A stretch of DNA of 10,456 bases from NCBI GenBank assembly GCA_023451915.1, contig JAEXXS010000393.1, positions 1 to 10,456 on the forward strand, read 5' to 3'. This document shows, in pieces, positions 1 to 6,280 of the stretch. The notes beneath the pieces are model-generated. The model did no database searches and was not told where the DNA came from. It saw only the letters and a program-made list of their open reading frames with translations. Numbering within the stretch: position 1 is the first letter of the stretch; each line of letters begins with the position of its first letter. A program made the position numbers and the translations under genes. The stretch comes from Pseudomonadota bacterium. GTDB taxonomy: Bacteria; Pseudomonadota; Alphaproteobacteria; Rhizobiales; Rhizobiaceae.

Positions 1-97
1 CGAGGGAGCCTGTCTTTCGCGCATGGGAGCTTTCGCCGGATGGTTATACCATCCTGCCCATGCGCGCCCGTACCACAAGAATAATAAACGTGTTCAT
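1..97 (-). promoter_or_regulatory. Transcription attenuator leader for a branched-chain amino acid (probably ilv) operon, cut by window edge
   Basis: Reading the minus strand from 97 towards 1, a short leader ORF rich in Ile, Leu and Val codons overlaps an RNA hairpin. The outer stem is perfect over 10 bp (CGCGCATGGG at 18-27 with CCCATGCGCG at 57-66) and it encloses a second 6-bp hairpin (38-43 with 49-54, loop 44-48). The 57-66 arm lies inside the leader codons and the 18-27 arm lies beyond the leader stop. That fits segments 2 and 3 of a classical ribosome-mediated attenuator. Segment 4 and the terminator U-run would lie to the left, outside the window. From general gene order in related Rhizobiales I infer that the controlled genes are acetolactate synthase (ilvB/ilvI, then ilvH/ilvN), but no structural gene is visible here. 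The codon run and the stems are directly seen; the mechanism is inferred from known ilv and leu leaders. Confidence 0.72.
44..97 (-). CDS. Leader peptide with Ile-Ile-Leu-Val-Val control codons
   Basis: This 17-codon ORF reads MNTFIILVVRARMGRMV and stops at TAA (44-46). Codons 5 to 9 are ATT ATT CTT GTG GTA, that is Ile, Ile, Leu, Val, Val, the regulatory amino acids expected of an ilv-type leader. Ribosomes slowed there by scarce charged tRNA would leave the 57-66 RNA arm free to pair with 18-27, whereas ribosomes that reach the stop codon would cover it. The ATG at 95-97 has no purine-rich ribosome binding site. Either translation is leaderless, which fits the spacing of the possible promoter at 106-135, or it begins at the in-frame GTG at 107-109, which has AGG six bases upstream and would give 21 residues. 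The peptide itself probably has no function beyond being translated. Confidence 0.7.
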   Translation of the reverse strand: MNTFIILVVRARMGRMV

Positions 98-105
98 GGG
101 GCGGG

Positions 106-135
106 ACACTAATCGCCTGAAAAGAAGTCGTCAAC
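106..135 (-). promoter_or_regulatory. Possible promoter of the branched-chain leader
   Basis: On the minus strand TTGACG (130-135) matches the -35 consensus at five of six bases. TAGTGT (106-111) is a poor -10 match 18 bp further on. Transcription from here would start close to the A of the leader ATG at 97 and give a leaderless message, an arrangement reported for the trp leader of Sinorhizobium. The weak -10 keeps confidence low. Confidence 0.35.
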
Positions 136-247
136 GCATAAATACGGGCCCTGTGATATTTTCTTAAGATTCACCCCACCCTCGCGATAACTTTATTTCA
201 ACTCGGATTTGATAGTTTCGCTGGATACTCTTTGGAAAGTTGGCGGA

Positions 248-2098
248 ATGAACACGGGCGGGGATATAGACGGCAGTGCCGAGAGGAACGACCGCGGCTT
301 TGTACAGCGCAACCGCACGGAAGGTCATGTCATCCAGTGCGACGGCGAGCGCGCGATCATAGCGGCCCTGTCCGGCCCCTCTTCCACGGCATCCGACGAT
401 TATTGGACCGTCGGCCAGCTGATCTCGATACAGTCCGGGGGAAACCGTCTGGTCGGCCTCGTCCATAATGTCACCGTGCCCGACAATGCCTGGACACGCG
501 GCGGCGACAATATCGTCCATGTCCATGTCGAATTTCTGGGCGAAGTGCGCGGCGAACCAGATGGCGCTATGTCGTTCAGCGGCGGCATTTCAAGATATCC
601 CTATCCCGGCGCCATCGCCCATCGTATCCGCGCTTCCGATCTGTCCGCAGTCTATGCCCAGATGGGCCAGACAAGCGTGCCCATCGGGGCACTGACGCAG
701 GACGCTTCCGTCCCCGCCTATGTTTCGGTGGAAGACCTTATCTCGCGGCACTTTGCCGTTGTCGGCACCACGGGCGTCGGCAAATCAAGCGCCGTGATGC
801 TACTACTGCGCCGCATCGTGTTGCAGCGGCCTGATCTGCGCATCCTGATCCTTGACCCGCACAATGAATTTGCGGGCGCGTTTCCCGACCTCGCCATCGC
901 GGTGGACCAGACCAATATCGAACTGCCGTTCTGGATGCTGCGGCTGGACGAGTTTGCGGATGTCATCTTTCGTGGTCGCCCCCCCGAGCCAACCGAATAC
1001 GACATATTGCGCGACCTTGTGCAGCTTGCCCGGGAAAAGACCAATGACAGCGAAACCGGCGGACGCCAGACCCTGCGGCGTAAATTGTCGGACAGGACGG
1101 TCAGCGTCGATACGCCGATTGCCTATCGCCTGCGCGATCTGCTGGCACTGATCGATGACAGGATCGGCCTTCTCGATAGCAAGGCCGAGCGCCCCTATCT
1201 GCGCAACCTGAAAGCAAGACTGGAATCCATTGCCAGCGACCCGCGTTTCCGCTTCATGTTCGCCGTCACCGGCGGGCCGGAAACCATGCGTCAGGCTATC
1301 GCGCGCATTTTCCGCATTCCGCATAATGGCAAGCCGATCTGCACCTTCCAGCTTGCGGGCCTGCCGTCAGAAGTGGTCAATGCGGTGGCTTCGGTTCTGT
1401 GCCGCCTCTCCTTCGACATTGCCATGTCGAGCGAAGGCAGCCTCCAAACACTTGTCATCTGCGAGGAAGCGCACCGTTATATTCCCGCCGATAAGGACGC
1501 CGGCTTCTGGCCGACGCGACAGGCCATTGCTCGCATCGCCAAGGAAGGACGCAAATATGGTTCCTATCTCGGCGTAATCAGCCAGCGCCCCGGCGAGCTG
1601 GACGCCACCATTCTTTCGCAATGCAACTCGATCTTCGCGATGCGCCTTGGCAATGAGCGTGATCAGGAAATCATCAAGGGCGCATTGCGCGGCGGCGCGC
1701 GCAGCATGGCCGGTTTCCTCTCCTCGATTGCCAACCGCGAAGCCATTGCCTTCGGCGAAGCATTTTCGACGCCGATGCGACTGACCTTTGAAACGGTGCC
1801 TCCGCATCAGCTGCCGGGACGCCGCAAGGCGGAACGCGTCACCTCATCCTGGCAGGTGGACGACAAAATCACGCTGGATCGTATCGTGGACCGGCTCCGT
1901 TCGTTCGAAAACAATGCGCAGACCGGTGCGCCGGAAATACCGACCGACGACAGCGAGCTGTTGGGAAGGCCTGCGACCGGCAATCGGCTGGAAACCGTCG
2001 CGGCTGCGCCAGTCGTCCCCCACACGAGCGAGGCAGCGCAAAGCGTAAAGAAGCTCGGCGATCTGGTTCGCAGTTTCCGCAAGGACTATGAGAACTAA
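248..2098 (+). CDS. HerA-like (DUF87) P-loop ATPase
   Basis: A 616-residue protein of the FtsK/HerA superfamily of ring-forming DNA-translocating ATPases. An N-terminal beta-rich region (about 20-160) is consistent with the HAS-barrel of HerA. The ATPase core follows: Walker A GTTGVGKSS at 173-181, DPHNEF at 203-208, Walker B ending ICEEAHRY at 404-411, a basic EGRKYG segment at 433-438 that may carry the arginine finger, and ISQRP at 444-448. The last 70 or so residues look poorly ordered. I chose the ATG at 248 because GGAAAG lies eight bases upstream; an in-frame TTG at 209 lacks a binding site. HerA proteins usually act with a NurA nuclease or, in defence systems, with SIR2-type or other effectors, but no partner lies in this window. 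The gene converges on the diguanylate cyclase gene with 24 bp between stops. Family assignment is firm; cellular role is unknown. Confidence 0.9.
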   Translation: MNTGGDIDGSAERNDRGFVQRNRTEGHVIQCDGERAIIAALSGPSSTASDDYWTVGQLISIQSGGNRLVGLVHNVTVPDNAWTRGGDNIVHVHVEFLGEVRGEPDGAMSFSGGISRYPYPGAIAHRIRASDLSAVYAQMGQTSVPIGALTQDASVPAYVSVEDLISRHFAVVGTTGVGKSSAVMLLLRRIVLQRPDLRILILDPHNEFAGAFPDLAIAVDQTNIELPFWMLRLDEFADVIFRGRPPEPTEYDILRDLVQLAREKTNDSETGGRQTLRRKLSDRTVSVDTPIAYRLRDLLALIDDRIGLLDSKAERPYLRNLKARLESIASDPRFRFMFAVTGGPETMRQAIARIFRIPHNGKPICTFQLAGLPSEVVNAVASVLCRLSFDIAMSSEGSLQTLVICEEAHRYIPADKDAGFWPTRQAIARIAKEGRKYGSYLGVISQRPGELDATILSQCNSIFAMRLGNERDQEIIKGALRGGARSMAGFLSSIANREAIAFGEAFSTPMRLTFETVPPHQLPGRRKAERVTSSWQVDDKITLDRIVDRLRSFENNAQTGAPEIPTDDSELLGRPATGNRLETVAAAPVVPHTSEAAQSVKKLGDLVRSFRKDYEN

Positions 2099-2122
2099 GA
2101 GAGGGCCTTCAGCGGCGCTCCA

Positions 2123-2914
2123 TCAGGCGCAGACCCGATTGCGCCCCATATTCTTGGCGGCATAGAGCATCTTGTCGGCGCGGCGATAGAGGTCTTTCGA
2201 CGTTTCGCGCCGGTCCCAGACTGCAAGCCCGATACTGACGGTAACTGTCAGTTTCACTTCCCCAAGATCGATTTCCAGCTCCGCAATGGCCTTTCGGATA
2301 CGATTGGCGAGCTTGATCATCAGCTCCGCATCCATATTGGGAGCCAGCACGGCGAATTCCTCTCCGCCAAGCCGCGCGACCACATCGTGATAGCGGGTAT
2401 AATCGCGCAGGCAGCGCGCAACTTCCTGCAACACCACATCGCCAATGTCGTGTCCGTGCGTGTCGTTGACCGCCTTGAAGTGATCCAGATCGATAATCAT
2501 CAGGCCGACGGGCCGCTGGATGCGGTCGAACTGAACCAGATATTCCTTCAATGCTTCATCGAAATAGCGCCGGTTCTGCATGCCGGTCAGACTATCCGTC
2601 AGGGCGGCATGTTCGAGCGTCTGCGACCGCTCGGACAAATCCTGCGTGATGATCTGCAATTTGCCGCGATCCAGCGCCTCGGTGCGGATTTGTGGATAAA
2701 TCAGCAAAAGCCCACAGACGATGGAGGCAATGAGAATCCAGATCGCCGCATGGTTGAGCTGCCCCAGCGAAGTCGCGATTTCGGCAGCGGATGCATTGAG
2801 GGAGGTCGCTTCAAGCAAGCCCAAATCGACATGCACGCGATAAAGCAAAATGCCTATCCCGCACATCAAAATAATCAGAATGAAAAATGCCCGCTCCGAT
2901 TTATGAAACCGCAT
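2123..2914 (-). CDS. Membrane-anchored GGDEF diguanylate cyclase
   Basis: A 263-residue protein that should make cyclic di-GMP from two GTP at the inner membrane. Two hydrophobic segments (about 9-25 and 58-73) flank a periplasmic loop of roughly 30 residues, too short for a recognised sensor fold. A short linker likely to form a coiled coil (about 80-105) leads into the GGDEF domain (105-263). The signature is GGEEF at 183-187, a catalytically competent variant. The inhibitory I-site RxxD is intact (Arg174, Asp177), exactly five residues before the signature, so product inhibition is expected. IDLDHFKAVND (141-151) carries the metal and GTP-binding residues. The gene lies 40 bp downstream of miaA on the same strand and is probably co-transcribed with it. 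An AGGAGA at 2929-2934 is 14 bases from the ATG, a long spacing for a ribosome binding site. No EAL domain is present. Confidence 0.93.
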   Translation of the reverse strand: MRFHKSERAFFILIILMCGIGILLYRVHVDLGLLEATSLNASAAEIATSLGQLNHAAIWILIASIVCGLLLIYPQIRTEALDRGKLQIITQDLSERSQTLEHAALTDSLTGMQNRRYFDEALKEYLVQFDRIQRPVGLMIIDLDHFKAVNDTHGHDIGDVVLQEVARCLRDYTRYHDVVARLGGEEFAVLAPNMDAELMIKLANRIRKAIAELEIDLGEVKLTVTVSIGLAVWDRRETSKDLYRRADKMLYAAKNMGRNRVCA

Positions 2915-2954
2915 GTTTCGCGCCCGCCTCTCCTTTCCGGAGATTGCCAGCGAG

Positions 2955-3881
2955 TTATTTCAGTGTCGTTAATTCAAGTAGAGCTTCATCAGAATTACTT
3001 AAAAAACTCCAGCTTTCATCAAGCTGATTGCGAAACCAGGTCGATTGTCGCTTGGCATATTGCCGTGTTGCAATCACAGACCGCTCGATGGCCTCATCTT
3101 TGGTCATGGTGTCATCGAGAAAAGCGCCGATCTCCCGGACGCCGATAGCCTTCATGGCAGGCAGCGCCGGATCGAGTTGCAAAGCCAACAGCGCTTTCAC
3201 CTCATCAATAGCGCCATTGTTCCACATCAGGGCAAAGCGCCGCGCGATCCGTTCGGAAAGCCAGCCCCGTTCCGGCAAAAGCACGACCTTGCGCGCCGAC
3301 TGGTCATCCACCAGCACGTGCCCCTTGGCCTGCTGCCACGCGCTCAAGGATTTTCCAGTACTTTCGATCACCTCCAGCGCTCGCACGATGCGCTGGCTGT
3401 CAGTCGGTTGAAGTGTAGCGGCCATTTGTGGATCGCGTTCCGCCAGCACACGGTGCAGCGCTCCTGCACCTTCCGCCTCCATGCGGGCGCGCCAATGGTT
3501 GCGCACATCGAGCGCAACTTCCGGCATTTGGGACAGGCCGCCCAGCAGAGCGCGGAAATAAAGCCCTGTCCCGCCGACGAAAATCGGCGTCCGACCTTTA
3601 AGCTCGGGCTGCGCCAGAAGGGATGCCACATCGGCGAACCATTTGCCGGTGGAATAGGAGACGGACGGCGAAACGTGGCCGTATAGATGATGCTCGGCTG
3701 AAGCCAGATCGTCTGCGCCGGGCCGTGCCGTCAAGAGATCGAGCACGCCATAAACCTGCATGGAATCGGTGTTGACGATGAAACCGCCGGTCTCCCTTGC
3801 CATATGAACAGCAAGTGCCGACTTGCCGCTGGCCGTTGGGCCAGCTATCAGGATGGCATTCTTGATCGCCTCCTCACTCAT
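2955..3881 (-). CDS. miaA: tRNA dimethylallyltransferase MiaA
   Basis: A 308-residue enzyme that transfers a dimethylallyl group from DMAPP to N6 of A37 in tRNAs reading UNN codons, forming i6A next to the anticodon. Family marks are all present: P-loop GPTASGKS at 14-21, NTDSMQVY at 37-44 with the catalytic Asp39, VGGTGLY at 102-108, AIGVREI at 245-251, and the basic [15 protein letters not shown] at 272-286. Length is typical. The ATG at 3879-3881 is preceded on the minus strand by GGGAG about 11 bases away. The start codon lies only 18 bp from that of the divergent serB, so the promoters of both genes must lie at least partly inside each other's coding sequence. The GGDEF gene follows 40 bp downstream in the same direction. 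In E. coli miaA lies near hflKC, but here they are separated by three transcription units. Confidence 0.97.
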   Translation of the reverse strand: MSEEAIKNAILIAGPTASGKSALAVHMARETGGFIVNTDSMQVYGVLDLLTARPGADDLASAEHHLYGHVSPSVSYSTGKWFADVASLLAQPELKGRTPIFVGGTGLYFRALLGGLSQMPEVALDVRNHWRARMEAEGAGALHRVLAERDPQMAATLQPTDSQRIVRALEVIESTGKSLSAWQQAKGHVLVDDQSARKVVLLPERGWLSERIARRFALMWNNGAIDEVKALLALQLDPALPAMKAIGVREIGAFLDDTMTKDEAIERSVIATRQYAKRQSTWFRNQLDESWSFLSNSDEALLELTTLK

Positions 3882-3899
3882 CGCAGGAATCGCTCCCTC

Positions 3900-4799
3900 A
3901 TGTCTGCATCCGCTCCGCTCATTGCCACTTTGATCGCCAACCCGGCCAAGGCCGCTCTTGTTCCGTCGCTCGGGATTAAAGCGTCAGCGGCAGTGAATGC
4001 AACAGGACTTTACTGGCTTGCAGATGGTATTGCCTGCGATATCCCCCTGCCAACCGGCTTGAGCGCCGAAGAAGCCGATGCTGCGCTGCGCGCGGCACTC
4101 GATGGCGCACCCGTTGATGTGGTTGTGCAGGAGCAAGACCGCCGCCGCAAGAAAATCCTGATCGCCGACATGGATTCGACCATGATCCAGCAGGAATGCA
4201 TCGATGAACTGGCGGAAGAAGCAGGCCTGCGCGACCATGTGGCGGCAATCACCGCCCGCGCTATGAATGGCGAAATCGCCTTTGAGCCAGCCTTGCGCGA
4301 GCGCGTTTCCCTTCTGAAAGGCCTGCCGCTCCAAGTCATCGACAAGGTGATCGCCACCCGCATCACGCTCACGCCCGGCGGGCCGGAACTGGTGCGCACC
4401 ATGCGCAAGCATGGCGCTTATACCGCGCTCGTCTCCGGCGGTTTCACGTCCTTCACACGCCGCATTGCCGAAATGATCGGCTTCAACGAAGACCGCGCCA
4501 ATCTTCTTCTGGACGATGGCGCCGCGCTTACCGGCGTTGTCGCGGAACCCATTCTTGGTCGCGAAGCCAAGGTGGAACGGCTGGAAGCAATTGCTGACCG
4601 TCTGGGGCTGACGCCCGAAGATGCGATTGCTGTCGGCGATGGCGCTAACGATCTGGGCATGATCCAGCTCGCGGGAACAGGTGTGGCGCTGCATGCCAAA
4701 CCGGCAGTGGCCGCGCAAGCCAACGTGCGCATCGATCATGGCGATCTGACCGCGCTTCTTTACATTCAGGGTTACAGGAAAACGGATTTCGTCGAGTAG
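3900..4799 (+). CDS. serB: Phosphoserine phosphatase SerB
   Basis: A 299-residue HAD-superfamily hydrolase that performs the last step of serine synthesis, O-phosphoserine to serine. HAD motifs are complete: motif I DMDST at 90-94 gives nucleophile Asp90 and general acid Asp92; motif II is Ser179 in VSGGFT; motif III is Lys224; motif [11 protein letters not shown] at 247-255 supplies Asp247 and Asp251. Glu100, in the cap-side QQECIDE segment, matches the substrate-binding glutamate of SerB. The N-terminal 80 residues correspond to the ACT-like extension of long SerB proteins, here diverged. I chose the ATG at 3900 because AGGA lies 11 bases upstream and the sequence from there matches the family; an in-frame extension to 3804 runs antisense through the miaA P-loop region. 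It is transcribed divergently from miaA and convergently with the flavoprotein gene, with a palindromic repeat after the stop. Confidence 0.96.
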   Translation: MSASAPLIATLIANPAKAALVPSLGIKASAAVNATGLYWLADGIACDIPLPTGLSAEEADAALRAALDGAPVDVVVQEQDRRRKKILIADMDSTMIQQECIDELAEEAGLRDHVAAITARAMNGEIAFEPALRERVSLLKGLPLQVIDKVIATRITLTPGGPELVRTMRKHGAYTALVSGGFTSFTRRIAEMIGFNEDRANLLLDDGAALTGVVAEPILGREAKVERLEAIADRLGLTPEDAIAVGDGANDLGMIQLAGTGVALHAKPAVAAQANVRIDHGDLTALLYIQGYRKTDFVE

Positions 4800-4811
4800 A
4801 GCCTCCAGGCT

Positions 4812-4958
4812 GAACACTACAGCTGAAAATTCGTCAGGCCGTGGCGAAAAGAGTGATTTGCGAGTACCGGAGCGGAGCGTACTTAAGGGTACGTGAGCAC
4901 CGGAACGCAGAAAATTGCTCTTTGCAGTCCGGCATCACGAATTTGCACTGTAGTGTTA
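4812..4958. repeat. Long imperfect palindromic intergenic repeat, Bru-RS-like
   Basis: This element fills the gap between the convergent serB and flavoprotein genes. Its ends pair perfectly over 10 bp (4813-4822 with 4948-4957). Further matches in register follow inwards: AAATTCGT 4827-4834 with 4937-4944, AAAGAG 4848-4853 with 4918-4923, and CCGG 4867-4870 with 4900-4903. A central small hairpin has CGTAC 4878-4882 and GTACG 4889-4893. The whole would fold into one long hairpin as RNA or a cruciform as DNA. Brucella genomes are known to carry dispersed palindromic elements of about 105 bp, Bru-RS1 and Bru-RS2, that attract IS711/IS6501 insertions; membership here is inferred from structure and genus. 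The central CTTAAG contains TTAA, which fits the YTAR target reported for IS711. The right end contains the flavoprotein stop codon. It may also act as a bidirectional terminator. Confidence 0.72.
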
Positions 4959-6146
4959 CACTGCTTGACCGGCGCACCAACCAGACGACCACGCCCACTG
5001 GAAATTATAGCCGCCGAGCCAGCCGGTGACATCGACCACTTCGCCGATGAAATAGAGGCCGGGCACGGACTTGGCCTCCATGGTGCGGGAATCGAGATCG
5101 CGCGTATCGACGCCGCCCAGCGTCACTTCCGCCGTGCGATAACCTTCGGAACCCGCAGGCTTGATGCGCCAGTCATGGACGGCGGCTTCCACGCGCCGAA
5201 ACAGCTTGTCGGACATATCCGCGAGATGCCCGCCAGCGCCGTTTTCCTCGGCAATCGTCTGCGCAAGTTTCTTGGGTAGGTGCAGGCCGAGCGCTGTCTG
5301 CAAGGCCTGTTTGCCATTTTGCGTGCGCTGCGCGCGCAAGGTTTCGAACAAGTCTGTGCCCGGCAACATATTGATGCGGATTTCGTCGCCCTCTTTCCAA
5401 TAGGACGATATTTGCAAAATCGATGGCCCGCTGATGCCGCGATGTGTGAACAGCATGGCCTCGGCAAAACTCGTCTTGCCGCAGGCCACCACCGCATCGA
5501 CTGCGATCCCTGCCAGCGGCTTTAGACGTTCGAGCGTATTGGGTTCAAAAGTCAGCGGCACCAGCGCCGGGCGTGTCTCGACCAGCCGCAAGCCGAATTG
5601 CTCGGCAAGATCGTAGCCGAAGCCGGTTGCACCCATTTTCGGAATGGATTTGCCGCCGCAGGCGACCACCAGAGAACGGCACCGAACCGTCGTGCGAATA
5701 CCGCTTTCCGTCAGCCGCAGCTCAAACCCGTCGCCGGTTTTGGCCACGGTCTCGACACCGCAGGAGAGCTTCAGCCGCGCGCCGTGGCGCTTCATTTCGC
5801 CGAGCAGCATGTCGATGATCTGCGTGGCCGACCCATCACAGAAAAGCTGCCCGAGCGTCTTTTCATGATAGGCAATGCGATGCCGCTCAACCAAGGCGAT
5901 GAAATCGCGCTGTGTATAACGGCTCAAGGCCGAGATGCAGAAATGCGGATTGCGCGACAGATAATTCTTCGGGCTGGCATGAATATTGGTGAAGTTGCAC
6001 CGACCGCCGCCGGAGATGCGGATTTTCTCTCCCGCCGACTTGGCATGATCGACAACCAGCACGGAACGACCGCGCTTGGCCGCTTCGATGGTGCACATCA
6101 TCCCGGCTGCGCCCGCGCCTATCACGACAATATCGACAGTTTCCAA
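4956..6146 (-). CDS. BaiN/HI0933-family FAD-dependent oxidoreductase
   Basis: A 396-residue flavoprotein of the HI0933/YhiN family (also annotated BaiN or aminoacetone oxidase-like). The FAD dinucleotide-binding GAGAAG is at 10-15 with the acidic strand end at Asp33. The family signature RISGGGRCNFTN lies at 43-54, CGGKSIPKMGATGFGY at 163-178, FTHRGISGP at 233-241, and the C-terminal FAD site GLYFIGEVVDVTGWLGGYN at 363-381. The physiological substrate is not known for most members, so I give no symbol. Translation appears to start at TTG (6144-6146): no ATG or GTG occurs upstream before an in-frame stop at 6162-6164, the dinucleotide fold begins at once, and GGAG lies 10 bases upstream. The terminator at 6221-6258 separates it from degP, so it probably has its own promoter. 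The stop codon lies inside the palindromic repeat. Confidence 0.93.
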   Translation of the reverse strand: METVDIVVIGAGAAGMMCTIEAAKRGRSVLVVDHAKSAGEKIRISGGGRCNFTNIHASPKNYLSRNPHFCISALSRYTQRDFIALVERHRIAYHEKTLGQLFCDGSATQIIDMLLGEMKRHGARLKLSCGVETVAKTGDGFELRLTESGIRTTVRCRSLVVACGGKSIPKMGATGFGYDLAEQFGLRLVETRPALVPLTFEPNTLERLKPLAGIAVDAVVACGKTSFAEAMLFTHRGISGPSILQISSYWKEGDEIRINMLPGTDLFETLRAQRTQNGKQALQTALGLHLPKKLAQTIAEENGAGGHLADMSDKLFRRVEAAVHDWRIKPAGSEGYRTAEVTLGGVDTRDLDSRTMEAKSVPGLYFIGEVVDVTGWLGGYNFQWAWSSGWCAGQAV

Positions 6147-6185
6147 ACCCGCACCACTCCATCACCCAATCGGGCATTGAATCTC

Positions 6186-6215
6186 ATTCTCAGCACTTGC
6201 CGCTATTTGATTCAA
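6186..6215 (-). promoter_or_regulatory. Possible promoter for the flavoprotein gene, with a small palindrome on the -35
   Basis: On the minus strand TTGAAT (6210-6215) and GAGAAT (6186-6191) are 18 bp apart, each matching sigma70 consensus at four of six bases. A palindrome ATTTGA-T-TCAAAT at 6205-6217 overlaps the -35 and could be an operator. The position, just after the degP terminator and about 40-70 bp before the TTG start, is right, but the hexamers are weak. Confidence 0.3.
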
Positions 6216-6220
6216 ATCGC

Positions 6221-6258
6221 AAACGAAAACGGCGCTGCGGATGATCCGCAGCGCCGTT
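6221..6258 (-). terminator. Rho-independent terminator of degP
   Basis: A perfect 14-bp inverted repeat (AACGGCGCTGCGGA at 6228-6241 and its complement at 6245-6258) with a three-base loop begins 22 bases after the degP stop. On the minus strand the stem is followed by a T-rich stretch (TTTTCGTTTG), as expected for intrinsic termination of degP transcription. The plus strand has no T-run after the stem, so it is directional. Confidence 0.9.
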
Positions 6259-6280
6259 CCAATTCTACCTTGCAGAAATC

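Noticed and set aside
3..167. Plus-strand frame open from the left edge, as if it were the 3' end of a gene entering the window
   Set aside because: It runs antisense through the Ile-Ile-Leu-Val-Val leader and the hairpin, resembles no family I know, and its later codons are not convincing. The minus-strand leader explains this stretch better.
164..191. Promoter-like pair TTAAGA and GATAAC upstream of the HerA-like gene
   Set aside because: Each hexamer matches only four bases with 16 bp spacing, which is not better than expected by chance.
209..247. TTG start giving the HerA-like protein 13 more residues
   Set aside because: There is no ribosome binding site before it, while the ATG at 248 has GGAAAG at a good distance.
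2387..3148. 253-codon plus-strand open frame opposite the GGDEF and miaA genes
   Set aside because: It crosses two well-supported genes on the other strand, has no recognisable domain, and is a usual by-product of GC-rich coding sequence.
3828..3845. 7-bp inverted repeat GCTGGCC/GGCCAGC near the miaA start
   Set aside because: It is made by the codons of the MiaA P-loop region, so the protein sequence explains it.
3804..3899. N-terminal extension of SerB to an upstream ATG
   Set aside because: The extra 32 residues are the antisense of the start of miaA and do not look like SerB; the ATG at 3900 has its own ribosome binding site.
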